A DNA stretch of 64,000 nucleotides from JBMDXB01 sp048594975 (GTDB lineage: Bacteria; Acidobacteriota; Vicinamibacteria; Vicinamibacterales; 2-12-FULL-66-21), in assembly GCA_048594975.1 (NCBI GenBank), contig JBMDXQ010000101.1, positions 1 to 64,000 of the forward strand. The letters run 5' to 3'. The position numbers and the translations under genes were made by a program. How positions within the stretch are numbered: the stretch's first letter is position 1; every line of letters begins with the position of its first letter. A model generated the notes under the pieces. That model was not told where the DNA came from, ran no database searches, and saw only the letters and a list, made by a program, of their open reading frames with translations. This document shows positions 16,208 through 23,562 of this stretch, one piece after another.

Positions 16208-16414
16208 ATGCCAACCGGCACTATCGCTCGCCTGCTGATCGACAAGGGCTTCGGGTTCATCCGCGACGAAAGCGGCATCGAGCACTTCTTCCATCGCAGC
16301 TCGGTGCGCGGCGCAGTGTTCGAGCTGCTGCGCGAGGGCCAGCGTGTGGAGTTCACCCCCGAAGAGTCCGGCAAGGGTCCACGAGCTGGAGAAGTCCGCC
16401 TGATCGAGGGCTGA
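16208..16414 (+). CDS. Cold-shock domain protein
   Basis: 68-residue single OB-fold nucleic-acid-binding protein. RNP-1 is KGFGFIRDE and RNP-2 is IEHFFHRSSV; the start MPTGTIARLLIDKG and the FTPEESGKGPRA loop fit the CspA family, though the usual N-terminal 'KWF' aromatic patch reads ARLLID. It probably melts mRNA structure as an RNA chaperone. ATG is preceded by GGGAGGACACGGGT. A 165-base leader with hairpins separates it from a strong promoter, as for cold-inducible csp genes. Confidence 0.92.
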   Translation: MPTGTIARLLIDKGFGFIRDESGIEHFFHRSSVRGAVFELLREGQRVEFTPEESGKGPRAGEVRLIEG

Positions 16415-16492
16415 TCCCTCCATACCTGAAGAACCCGGGCCGGCGGGGCGCACGTCCCGCCGCGACCCGACCTGGCTTCCGCCTCCCCCGAA

Positions 16493-17143
16493 ATGCTCGA
16501 CGGCCGCCTGCGACGTACGCTTCGCTTCTCGAAGCGCGCGGTCGTCGTGCTGTCCATCGCGGCGCTGCTCGCCGCGGCCGCGTTCCTCCCCTACGCGGGA
16601 CGGTTCCTCGTGGTCAACGACCCGCTGGAGCGCGCCGACGTGGTCTTCGCGCTGGCGGGCTCGCGCGTCGAGCGGTGGCTGGAAGCCGCGGACCTGTACC
16701 GCGAGGGCTGGGCGCCGCGCATCGTGCTGAGCCCGGGCCGCACCGAAGCCGCGGCGGTGCGGCTGAGGGAACTCGGGGTTCGCTTCCCCTCGGACACGGA
16801 CCTGGTGCGCGATGCCCTGATTCAGCTCGGCGTGCCCGCCGCCGCCATCATCATCCTCCCCCACGACGTCGACAACACGGCGCAGGAGGCGGCCGCGATC
16901 CGTCCGATCGTCCAGCGCGAAGCATGGAAGGCGCTGATCGTCGTCACCTCCGACTACCACGCGCGCCGCACGCGGCTCGCGTTCCGGCGCGAGTTCGGTG
17001 GCACCGGCGTCAGGGTGAGCGTGAGGACGACCCGGCACGGCACGGCGACGCCGTCGCGGTGGTGGACCAGGCGCGGCGATATCCGCTTCGTGCTGTCCGA
17101 GCTGCAGAAGCTCGTGCTCTACCGGCTTGGATTGCGAGGGTAG
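16493..17143 (+). CDS. YdcF/SanA-like DUF218 membrane protein
   Basis: 216 residues. A single N-terminal transmembrane helix (VVVLSIAALLAAAAFLPYAG) anchors a DUF218 domain: ADVVFALAGSRVERWLEAAD, APRIVLSPG, DVDNTAQEAAAIRPIV and VVTSDYHARRTRLAFRR. These include the conserved Asn-Thr-x-Glu and Ser-x-x-His-x-x-Arg motifs of the ElyC/SanA/YdcF family, implicated in envelope and peptidoglycan precursor homeostasis in enterobacteria. The gene lies directly upstream of the selenocysteine tRNA, whose -10 box overlaps its stop codon. Confidence 0.88.
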   Translation: MLDGRLRRTLRFSKRAVVVLSIAALLAAAAFLPYAGRFLVVNDPLERADVVFALAGSRVERWLEAADLYREGWAPRIVLSPGRTEAAAVRLRELGVRFPSDTDLVRDALIQLGVPAAAIIILPHDVDNTAQEAAAIRPIVQREAWKALIVVTSDYHARRTRLAFRREFGGTGVRVSVRTTRHGTATPSRWWTRRGDIRFVLSELQKLVLYRLGLRG

Positions 17144-17154
17144 AATCAGGAGAC

Positions 17155-17253
17155 GGAAGCGAACGGGGCCCGGTGGCCCTCCCGGTCTTCAAAACCGGTC
17201 GCTGCCCGCCTGATCGCGGGCGGGCTGGGTTCGACTCCCAGGCGCTTCCGCCA
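17155..17253 (+). tRNA. selC: tRNA-Sec (selenocysteine), anticodon TCA
   Basis: A 99-base tRNA with encoded CCA. Acceptor GGAAGCG pairs with CGCTTCC; the D arm is GGGCC/GGCCC; the anticodon stem CCGGT/ACCGG encloses loop CTTCAAA with anticodon TCA at 17189-17191. A very long variable arm (GCCCGC paired with GCGGGC) and T arm CTGGG-TTCGACT-CCCAG follow. Length, G1 discriminator context and TCA anticodon are diagnostic for tRNA-Sec and exclude tRNA-Ser or a suppressor. A TAGAAT box at 17141-17146 is placed eight bases upstream. Its presence implies the genome decodes some UGA as selenocysteine and should carry selA, selB and selD elsewhere; none is in this window. Confidence 0.95.
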
Positions 17254-17290
17254 TGCGGTCGCATCTCGGAGAGGAAGCTCGGAGAGGAGA

Positions 17291-17434
17291 ATGTACCGGC
17301 AATACACGCTCGAAAGCGGCGGGCGTCGCACGACCGGCTGGATTGAGACCGACGGGGCGTTGCGGGTCGGATGGCGGCTGACCACCAAGGAACACGGGCC
17401 GGACGTGGTGTGGACGGTCGTGGAGGTGGGTTAG
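17291..17434 (+). CDS. Hypothetical 47-residue protein
   Basis: ATG follows two GGAGAGGA-type ribosome-binding sequences directly downstream of the selenocysteine tRNA. The product (starts MYRQYTLESGGRRTTGWIET, ends WTVVEVG) has regularly alternating hydrophobic residues and three Trp, reading like a small three- to four-stranded beta protein. No family was recognised. The codon pattern and ribosome-binding site make it more likely real than chance. It may be read from the tRNA transcript or from its own promoter. Confidence 0.6.
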   Translation: MYRQYTLESGGRRTTGWIETDGALRVGWRLTTKEHGPDVVWTVVEVG

Positions 17435-17563
17435 CTGGAGCGCACCCACCCGCCCGACCGCCGGTGGCGCGTTGGTGGCATCGAGCCTCCGTCGAGGTGA
17501 CACCGATCGTCCGCTGGGGCCGGCTCGGCGCGACGTCGTCGGATCGGATCGGCGCGCCTCCAC

Positions 17564-18262
17564 TCACCTCTCGCCACGCAGCAAATCGAGAAACCTGTCC
17601 GTCTCGGTGAGATCCTCGAACACCACGTCGGCGCCGCAGTCGCGCAGCTGGTCCGCGCTGTACAGGCCGGTCGCGACCCCGACGGCGGTCGCGCCGGCGG
17701 CACGCGCGCACGCGACGTCGTGCGGCGTGTCGCCGACGACCAGCACGCGGTCCGCGGCGATGTCGTGGGGCAGCCCTTGGCGGCGGGCTCGCTCGACGGC
17801 AAGCGGCACCAGCGCGTTACGGTCGGACGCATCGTCGCCGAACGCGCCGCAGCGGAAGTACTTCCAGAGATCGAAGTGCTGGAGCTTGATGCGCGCGCCC
17901 TCGGCAAAGTTGCCGGTCAGCAGGCCGAGCAGGACGCCGTCGCGCGCGTGCAGCCGCGCGAGGAGATCGCGCACGCCCGGCATCACCGACTTCACGCCCT
18001 GCCCGGGGAGCTCGATCTCGTGACGTAGAGCGGCCAGGTAATGGTCGCGCAGCGTGCCGAACAGCTCGTCGTCGAGCTCACGGCCGGCGCGGCGTGCGCC
18101 GTCCATGAGGATGATCCAGTCGGTGCGTCCGGCGACCGGCACGCCCTCGAGCGCAGCCGGATTGCCGACCAGCGACTGGAAGGCACGCGTCATCGCCCGC
18201 AGGCCGGCGCCGCCCGTGAGCACGAGCGTCCCGTCGATGTCGAAGAGCACCAGGTTCTTCAT
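17564..18262 (-). CDS. HAD-family hydrolase (phosphoglycolate-phosphatase-like)
   Basis: 232 residues. Motif I is MKNLVLFDIDGTLVLTGG at the N-terminus (nucleophile and acid/base Asp in DIDGT), motif II Thr in LLGLLTGNFAEG, and motif III/IV DRVLVVGDTPHDVACARAA. A helical cap lies between. The family contains phosphoglycolate phosphatases and pyrophosphatases; the specific substrate cannot be read. The start is fixed by motif I. It is divergent from sodC across a 40-bp gap holding TACAAT, so their promoters share that space. Confidence 0.9.
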   Translation of the reverse strand: MKNLVLFDIDGTLVLTGGAGLRAMTRAFQSLVGNPAALEGVPVAGRTDWIILMDGARRAGRELDDELFGTLRDHYLAALRHEIELPGQGVKSVMPGVRDLLARLHARDGVLLGLLTGNFAEGARIKLQHFDLWKYFRCGAFGDDASDRNALVPLAVERARRQGLPHDIAADRVLVVGDTPHDVACARAAGATAVGVATGLYSADQLRDCGADVVFEDLTETDRFLDLLRGER

Positions 18263-18302
18263 GCCGCCTACCGGCGATCTACAATCGCGCAGGAGGAATC
18301 GT

Positions 18303-18890
18303 ATGAGCGCGAGAGGTCTGATCACAACCGCCGCGGTCGCCTGCCTCGCCGCGCCCGCGTTGCTGGCGCAGCAGACGGCAGCGGGGAAGGAGCAGACGTC
18401 GGCAGGGAAGCAGCAGACCGTGGCGAGGGCGCGCGCCGAGATCACAGGCGACGGCATCAGCGGCACCGTCGAGCTGGAGGAACGGACCCGCGGGACGGAG
18501 CGCGCGGTGTTCGTCACGCTCAAGGTGAACGGGCTCAAGCCCGGCCTGCACGGCGTCCACCTTCACGCGGTCGGCAAGTGCGAGCCACCCGGCTTCACGT
18601 CGGCCGGCGGACATTTCGACCCGGGCCCTGCGGGCAACACTGATCCGGACGCGAATCACCCGTTCCACATGGGCGACCTGCCGAACCTCGACGTCGGTCA
18701 GAGCGGCACCGGCGAGCTGCAGGCCTCGATCACGACGCGGGTCACGCTGAGCGAGGGGCCGCTCTCGCTCTTTGACGCCGACGGCACCGCGATCATCATC
18801 CACGCGAACCCCGATCAGGGCGCCACCGGCCCGCCGAAGTCCGGCGTGAGCGGCGGCCCGCGCGTGGCGTGCGGCGTGATCACGAAGTAG
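18303..18890 (+). CDS. sodC: Cu/Zn superoxide dismutase
   Basis: 195 residues with a Sec signal (LITTAAVACLAAPALLAQQ), so periplasmic. Copper and zinc ligands are visible: His pair in GVHLHAVGKC, His in TSAGGHFDPG, HPFHMGDLPN, and His in AIIIHANPD; the disulfide cysteines are in GKCEPP and RVACGVITK. It dismutates superoxide at the envelope. After the signal peptide an approximately 20-residue Gln/Lys/Ala-rich stretch (TAAGKEQTSAGKQQTVARA) contains an internal near-repeat (TAAGKEQ, TSAGKQQ), perhaps a flexible linker. The AGGAGGAA ribosome-binding site sits seven bases before ATG. Confidence 0.93.
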   Translation: MSARGLITTAAVACLAAPALLAQQTAAGKEQTSAGKQQTVARARAEITGDGISGTVELEERTRGTERAVFVTLKVNGLKPGLHGVHLHAVGKCEPPGFTSAGGHFDPGPAGNTDPDANHPFHMGDLPNLDVGQSGTGELQASITTRVTLSEGPLSLFDADGTAIIIHANPDQGATGPPKSGVSGGPRVACGVITK

Positions 18891-18929
18891 CGCGCGATCC
18901 GGATGCGCAGCGGCGACGGGCGCGGCGCT

Positions 18930-19646
18930 TCACCAGAACCAGCCCGATCGCAACGGCGCCAGCTCGCCGGTGGCGCCGTTGACTTTGAGGGCGCGGTGCG
19001 CGACGCGCCGCGCGAAGGGCTCGTCCTGTGTGACTACCAGCACCGCGAGTCCGCGCGCCTCGGACAGCCGGCTGATGTCGTCGGCGAGCGCGGCGCGCGC
19101 CGACTCGGGAATCGACGCGGTGGGGTGCTCGATCAGCAGGAGCGACGGCCGCAGCGCAACACCGCGGGCCAGCCGGGCCCGCAGCCGCACCTCCGGCGGC
19201 GCATCGGCCGCGGGCCGATCGAGCCATGCGGCGGCGTCGCCGCTGATCCCGCACTCCGCGGCGAGACGCTCCACCTGCGCACGCACGTCGGGGGGCACCG
19301 GCTCGATCTCGAGGGTGAACGGCATTGCCAGGTTCTGCGCCAGCGTTGCGCCTTCGAGCATGACCGCGCGTTCGCCGACGATGCCGAACCGGTCCAGCGC
19401 CTGGAGCCACGCGGTGCCATCCGGGATGTCGGCCGTCGACTGGCCGAGCACGCGAATCTCCCCCGCATCCGGCAGCGCCGCTCCGGTCACGAGATTCACG
19501 AGGATCTCGGCGGCCTGCGCGTCGAGCCCGAGAATCGCGACCCGCTCGGCCGCGGCGACCGTCAGCGCCTGCACGCGCAGCGGACGCAACCCGGCGTAGC
19601 CTTTGCGCACCGCGGAGATCTCGAGCACCGCCGGCGCGGCGTTCAT
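18930..19646 (-). CDS. ABC-ATPase-like protein with all catalytic motifs degenerated
   Basis: 238 residues with the length and order of an ABC transporter ATPase. Where Walker A should read GxxGxGKST it reads LGLDAQAAEILVNL. The signature LSGGQ region reads DAPPEVRLRARLA. Walker B reads SLLLIEHPTAS, with the catalytic Glu position occupied by His, and the H-loop reads VLVVTQDEPFARR with Gln for His. Despite this the frame is open and the fold-defining segments are intact, so it looks like a maintained pseudo-ATPase rather than a decaying gene. It is the last gene of a coupled operon (ATGA overlap with the PHP gene) led by the Fur-ferritin fusion. No permease gene is adjacent. Scaffold or regulator roles are possible but unproven. 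Confidence 0.75.
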   Translation of the reverse strand: MNAAPAVLEISAVRKGYAGLRPLRVQALTVAAAERVAILGLDAQAAEILVNLVTGAALPDAGEIRVLGQSTADIPDGTAWLQALDRFGIVGERAVMLEGATLAQNLAMPFTLEIEPVPPDVRAQVERLAAECGISGDAAAWLDRPAADAPPEVRLRARLARGVALRPSLLLIEHPTASIPESARAALADDISRLSEARGLAVLVVTQDEPFARRVAHRALKVNGATGELAPLRSGWFW

Positions 19647-20464
19647 CGCACCGCCGCGCGCAGGCGCTCGTAGTCGCAGGCCGGCAGCGTCACGACCCCG
19701 AGCGTGGCGGCCCTCCGGAACCCGTCACCGTGGTAGTCCGAGCCACCGGACACGGCGAGACCAAGCCGCGAAGCCAGGTCGCGGTAGCGGCGCTCCGCCG
19801 CCTCGTCGTGATCGCTGTGGCAGACCTCGACGGCCGCGAGTCCCGCCCGCGCCAGCCGCGGGATCAGCTCGTCCTGGCCGAGCAACCCGGGGTGCGCCAG
19901 CGAGGCGATGCCGCACGCCTCGCGGATCGCGCCGATGACGAACTCCGGGCTTTCCCCCGCCCGCGGCACGTACGCCGCTCCGCCTTCCCGGAGCAGGCGA
20001 TCGAAGGCATCGTCGCGATCGCGGGCGTGGCCGGCACGGACCAGCGCGTCGGCGACCTGCGGCCGGCCGATGCTGCAGCCGGTCCGGCTGGCGGCCGCCC
20101 GCAGCAGCGGGTCGAGGTCGACGGGGCAGCCGATCGCGCGCAGCCGTTCGCCCATCCGCGTGACGCGCTCAAGGCGATCCTCGCGCTGCCGCGCGAGAAA
20201 GCGCGCGAGGGCCTGCGCGTGCGGATCGATGAAGTACCCGAGCACGTGCACGTCGCGCCCGTTCTCGACGGCCGTGATTTCGATGCCCGACACCAGCGTC
20301 AGGCCGCGTGCTGCCGCGGCCTCGCCCGCCTCGTCCAGGCCGGCGGTCGTGTCGTGATCGGTGACGCTGAGGATGGTCAGTCCGGCCGCGGCGGCGCGCG
20401 CGACCAGCGCGGCCGGCGCCAGCGTGCCGTCCGACGCAGTGGTGTGGAGGTGGAGATCGATCAA
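19643..20464 (-). CDS. PHP-domain phosphoesterase (YciV/TrpH/RNase AM type)
   Basis: 273 residues. Metal-ligand motifs in order: LIDLHLHTTASDG (H-x-H ... D), ILSVTDHDTTAG, SGIEITA, then after a helical insert IASLAHPG, VEVCHSDH and SGGSDYHG. This order matches RNase AM / 3',5'-nucleoside bisphosphate phosphatases, which trim oligoribonucleotides. The start is TTG, overlapping the TGA of the upstream Fur-ferritin gene (TTGA). The downstream ABC-like gene starts by ATGA overlap. Translational coupling on both sides argues that the three proteins are made together. Confidence 0.88.
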   Translation of the reverse strand: MIDLHLHTTASDGTLAPAALVARAAAAGLTILSVTDHDTTAGLDEAGEAAAARGLTLVSGIEITAVENGRDVHVLGYFIDPHAQALARFLARQREDRLERVTRMGERLRAIGCPVDLDPLLRAAASRTGCSIGRPQVADALVRAGHARDRDDAFDRLLREGGAAYVPRAGESPEFVIGAIREACGIASLAHPGLLGQDELIPRLARAGLAAVEVCHSDHDEAAERRYRDLASRLGLAVSGGSDYHGDGFRRAATLGVVTLPACDYERLRAAVR

Positions 20465-21447
20465 GCGGTGGCGCGCTCGCGCGGCTTGCGCCGCGTCCTG
20501 GTCGCGCCCCGCCGCCGCCCGTGACGATCGGTCAGCGCCCGGTATTCGCGGATGAGCAGCTCGAGGTGCGCCCGCTCCTCGTCGGCGAACTCGAGGAAGA
20601 TCCGCTTGCCCTCCGAGTCCTCGAACTTCGTCCCGTACCGCTTGAAGAACCGGTGCGACCCGCGCTCGCACTTGATGCCGATGAGCAGCGCATCGCGGTC
20701 GTTCACGCCGCGCGCGAGCTGGTCGGCGCCCGCCGCAAACAGCCCGTTGGCCGCTCCCTTGAAGAAGAGGAACGTCGGGTAGGATTCGAGCTGGGGATCC
20801 TGCTGCACCAGCTCGCGGTAGCGGCTCTCCAGTTTCCCGAGGTGCTCCTTCTCCTCCTCGGCCAGCTTCTCGAACACCCGCCGGCCGCGGGCGTCGCGCG
20901 TCAGCCGGGCGGCGCGCGAGTAGAAATCCAGCCCGCTGCGCTCGGTGGCGATGGCGATGCGCAGCGCGTCGCGCGCGAACAGCAGCTCGGTCGTCGCCTG
21001 GGTCTCGGGCGCGGGGGTGCGGCCGGTGCGGCACGCTTCACAGGTGCCGTGGATCTGCAGCACGCTCTGCCGGGCGGTGAAGTTCCTCGCTGCCGCCACC
21101 TCCTCGACCAGCGCCTCGATGTCCGAGCTCAGGAACTCGAACGAGCGGTTGCAGCTCTTGCAGATCAGGTGGAAGTGGCGGGGATGCCGGTACGAGTGCT
21201 CGAAGCGGAAACGCCCCTCGTCGAAGTCCACCTTTCGCGCGATACCCGCCTCGACCATCCACTGCAGCGTGCGGTACACCGTCGCGCGGCTGATGCGCTG
21301 ATCCTCGCGGCGGATCAGGTCGAAGAGATCCTCAGCCGTCAGGTGACCCTGCTGCCGCAGGAACACGTTGACGATGAAGTCGCGCTTGCTGGATCGTTTG
21401 CTGCCCGCGGGCCGGAGACTCTCGAGATAGCCGGAGGTCGATTCCAT
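20461..21447 (-). CDS. Fur-family regulator fused to a ferritin-like (rubrerythrin) domain
   Basis: 328 residues in one frame. Residues about 15-145 are a Fur/PerR winged helix and dimerisation domain: HLTAEDLFDLIRREDQRISR, ATVYRTLQWMVEAGIARKVD, the metal site HPRHFHLICKSCNRSFEF, and CxxC in HGTCEACRTG. Residues about 155-305 are a four-helix di-iron domain: ATERSGLDFYSRAA, LAEEEKEHLGKLESRY (ExxH), then IKCERGSHRFFKRYG and FADEERAHLELLIREY (ExxH). Both iron-binding EKEH and ERAH motifs are intact. Fur and rubrerythrin are normally separate proteins, the first repressing the second. A 16-bp palindrome lies just upstream of the start. It heads an operon with a PHP phosphoesterase and a pseudo-ATPase. 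Likely an iron or peroxide sensor that also detoxifies or stores. Confidence 0.9.
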   Translation of the reverse strand: MESTSGYLESLRPAGSKRSSKRDFIVNVFLRQQGHLTAEDLFDLIRREDQRISRATVYRTLQWMVEAGIARKVDFDEGRFRFEHSYRHPRHFHLICKSCNRSFEFLSSDIEALVEEVAAARNFTARQSVLQIHGTCEACRTGRTPAPETQATTELLFARDALRIAIATERSGLDFYSRAARLTRDARGRRVFEKLAEEEKEHLGKLESRYRELVQQDPQLESYPTFLFFKGAANGLFAAGADQLARGVNDRDALLIGIKCERGSHRFFKRYGTKFEDSEGKRIFLEFADEERAHLELLIREYRALTDRHGRRRGATRTRRKPRERATA

Positions 21448-21464
21448 CGGACGTCCTCAGTGCG

Positions 21465-21480
21465 CGTGACGCGCGTCACG
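21465..21480. promoter_or_regulatory. 16-bp perfect palindrome, candidate autoregulatory operator
   Basis: CGTGACGCGCGTCACG is a perfect palindrome 17 bp upstream of the Fur-ferritin start codon, the position of an autoregulatory operator. It is much more GC-rich than classical Fur boxes. Assignment to the fusion protein is inference. Confidence 0.5.
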
Positions 21481-21604
21481 TGTCACGCCTGCCCGCCGCC
21501 GCGACGCGATGGGAGGGGTCCGGCACGTCCGCGGGAGCACGCCGGCGCCCGTCCGGCCATCGGGCGTCAGGCGGGCGTCATCAGAGCGCCCCCTCCGAAC
21601 GTGC

Positions 21605-21934
21605 TTAGACGCTGAACGAGGATCCGCAGCCGCAGGTCGACTTCGCGTTCGGGTTCTTGATCGTGAATCCGCCGCCGGTGATGTTGTCGACGAAATCGAC
21701 CTCGGCACCGCGCAGGTACCGGGCGCTGATCGGATCGACGAGCAGCCTGATCCCGTTCGACTGGATGACGGCGTCAGTCGTCGCGTCCCCTTCGCCCTCG
21801 TCGATCATCAGCCCGTACTGGAACCCCGAGCAGCCGCCACCCTGGACAAAAACCCGCAGTGCCGCCTCGACCTTGTTCTCCTCAGCGAGCAGCTCGCTGA
21901 TCTTCGAGGCGGCAGCCGGTGTCACGTTAATCAT
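21605..21934 (-). CDS. erpA: A-type iron-sulfur carrier (HesB/IscA/ErpA family)
   Basis: 109 residues. MINVTPAAASKISELLAEEN begins the HesB-like domain, and the three cluster-binding cysteines are in GGGCSGFQYGL and the C-terminal STCGCGSSFSV. It delivers Fe-S clusters to apoproteins; class I fumarase in this window is one plausible client. The start at 21934 is preferred over an upstream in-frame codon because GGAGGAGA lies at the right distance. A good sigma-70 promoter is visible upstream. Neighbouring the Fur-ferritin operon it may be iron-responsive, but no classical Fur box was seen. The erpA versus iscA name is not settled by sequence alone. Confidence 0.9.
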   Translation of the reverse strand: MINVTPAAASKISELLAEENKVEAALRVFVQGGGCSGFQYGLMIDEGEGDATTDAVIQSNGIRLLVDPISARYLRGAEVDFVDNITGGGFTIKNPNAKSTCGCGSSFSV

Positions 21935-21965
21935 GTTGGAATCTCCTCCCCCGCTCGACCCTTTC

Positions 21966-21995
21966 ATTATACGGGGCGGTGGGTTCGGCCTTCAA
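21966..21995 (-). promoter_or_regulatory. Sigma-70 promoter of the A-type carrier gene
   Basis: On the minus strand TTGAAG (21995-21990) and TATAAT (21971-21966) are separated by 18 bp. Transcription would start near 21959, about 25 bases before the ATG at 21934. Confidence 0.65.
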
Positions 21996-22121
21996 GTCTT
22001 TGTCGTACAGCTATTTACACCAGTCACCGCGCCCATGTGAGGCAGACGGGCGTTCTCGGCGTCAGGACGGCTCGTCCGCTCCTCCGGGGAGGCGGCAATC
22101 CGGGGGATACTCGGGACTGCA

Positions 22122-23555
22122 ATGGCAACCGAGTTTCCGTACTGGCTGGCGGGCAAGGCGGGGCGCTCCGCTTCGGTGCTCGACGTCACCAACCCCTTCG
22201 ACCACGGCGTGGTCGGCCGGACGTGGTTTGCCGGCGACGCCGAATTCGAAGCGGCCGCGGACGCCGCGGTCGGCGCGGCGCCCGCGATGCGCACCCTTCC
22301 CGCCCACGAGCGCGCGGCGATGCTCCTGGAGGTCTCCGCGGGGCTCAAGCGGCGCCAGGACGAGATCGCCAGGACCCTCGCGGGCGAGGCCGGGAAAGCA
22401 CTCAAGGACGCGGCCGCCGAGGTGGACCGCGCCGCGATGACCTTTCACGTGGCCGCCGAGGAGGCCCGGCGCGTCGCCGGGGAGGTCGTGCCCATGGACC
22501 TGGCGCCGCACGGCACGGGTCGCATTGCCATGACGCGACGCGTCCCGATCGGCCCGGTCGCCGCGATCTCGCCGTTCAACTTCCCGCTCAATCTGTCGGC
22601 ACACAAGATCGCGCCGGCGATCGCCGCCGGGAATCCGATCGTGCTGAAGCCGGCGACGAAGACGCCGCTGAGCGCGCTCTACCTCGCCGAAATGCTGGTC
22701 GCGGCAGGGCTGCCCGCAGGCGCGATCAGCGTCCTCCCCATGCCGCGGGAGGTGGGTGACCGCCTGGTCACCGACCCGCGCTTCAATGCGTTGACGTTCA
22801 CCGGCTCGTCGCCGGTGGGCTGGGATATGAAGGCCCGTGCCGGGCGCAAGCGGGTGATCCTCGAGCTCGGTGGAAACGCCGGCGTCGTCGTCGACGACTC
22901 GGCCGACCTGGCGTTTGCCGCGAAGCGGATTGCGGCCGGCGGGTTCGCGCTCGCCGGCCAGAGCTGCATCTCGGTGCAGCGCGTGTACGTCCACGCGCGC
23001 GTGCTCGACGAGTTCACCTCGCAGCTGGTGGCCCGCGTAGAAGCGTTGAAGGTGGGCGACCCGCTCGATCCGGCGACCGACGTCGGGCCGATGATCGACG
23101 AAGGAGAGGCGGCGCGTGTCGACGCCTGGGTCGGTGAAGCGGTCGCGGCCGGCGCGAAGGTCCTGACCGGCGGCCGCAGGCTCGGCGGGGCGTTGTACGC
23201 CCCGACCGTGCTGACCGACGTCTCCGCGGACGCGAAGGTCTGCGCGGCCGAGGTATTCGCGCCGCTGGTGGGGATCTACCGGTTCGAGCGGTTCGAGGAT
23301 GCCCTCCGCGAGGTCAACCGCTCGGCGTTCGGGCTGCAGGCCGGGGTGTTCACGTCGGCCCTCGAGCACGCGTTGCGGGCCTTCGACGAGCTCGAGGTCG
23401 GCGGAGTGATCGTCAACGACGTCCCGACGTGGCGCATCGACCAGATGCCGTACGGCGGGGTGAAGGATTCGGGGCTGGGGCGCGAGGGACCGCGATATAC
23501 GATTGAAGAGATGACCGAACCGAGGCTGCTCGTCATCAACCGATCGATCGGATAG
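22122..23555 (+). CDS. NAD(P)-dependent aldehyde dehydrogenase
   Basis: 477 residues, full-length ALDH. PIGPVAAISPFNFPLNLSAH is the N-terminal signature, VLKPATKTPLSALYLAEML the cofactor region, LTFTGSSPVGW the nucleotide site, catalytic Glu lies in VILELGGNAG and catalytic Cys in AGQSCISVQRVYV. The C-terminal VNDVPTWRIDQMPYGGVKDS resembles lactaldehyde/sulfolactaldehyde and non-phosphorylating glyceraldehyde-3-phosphate dehydrogenases. It lies seven bases before the pgi gene, suggesting a shared message and a role in sugar or C3-aldehyde metabolism. Substrate cannot be fixed from sequence. Confidence 0.9.
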   Translation: MATEFPYWLAGKAGRSASVLDVTNPFDHGVVGRTWFAGDAEFEAAADAAVGAAPAMRTLPAHERAAMLLEVSAGLKRRQDEIARTLAGEAGKALKDAAAEVDRAAMTFHVAAEEARRVAGEVVPMDLAPHGTGRIAMTRRVPIGPVAAISPFNFPLNLSAHKIAPAIAAGNPIVLKPATKTPLSALYLAEMLVAAGLPAGAISVLPMPREVGDRLVTDPRFNALTFTGSSPVGWDMKARAGRKRVILELGGNAGVVVDDSADLAFAAKRIAAGGFALAGQSCISVQRVYVHARVLDEFTSQLVARVEALKVGDPLDPATDVGPMIDEGEAARVDAWVGEAVAAGAKVLTGGRRLGGALYAPTVLTDVSADAKVCAAEVFAPLVGIYRFERFEDALREVNRSAFGLQAGVFTSALEHALRAFDELEVGGVIVNDVPTWRIDQMPYGGVKDSGLGREGPRYTIEEMTEPRLLVINRSIG

Positions 23556-23562
23556 GAACGCC

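Noticed and set aside
17155..17253. tRNA-Ser or suppressor tRNA instead of tRNA-Sec
   Set aside because: Total length 99, the TCA anticodon and the very long variable arm fit tRNA-Sec. Serine tRNAs do not read UGA.
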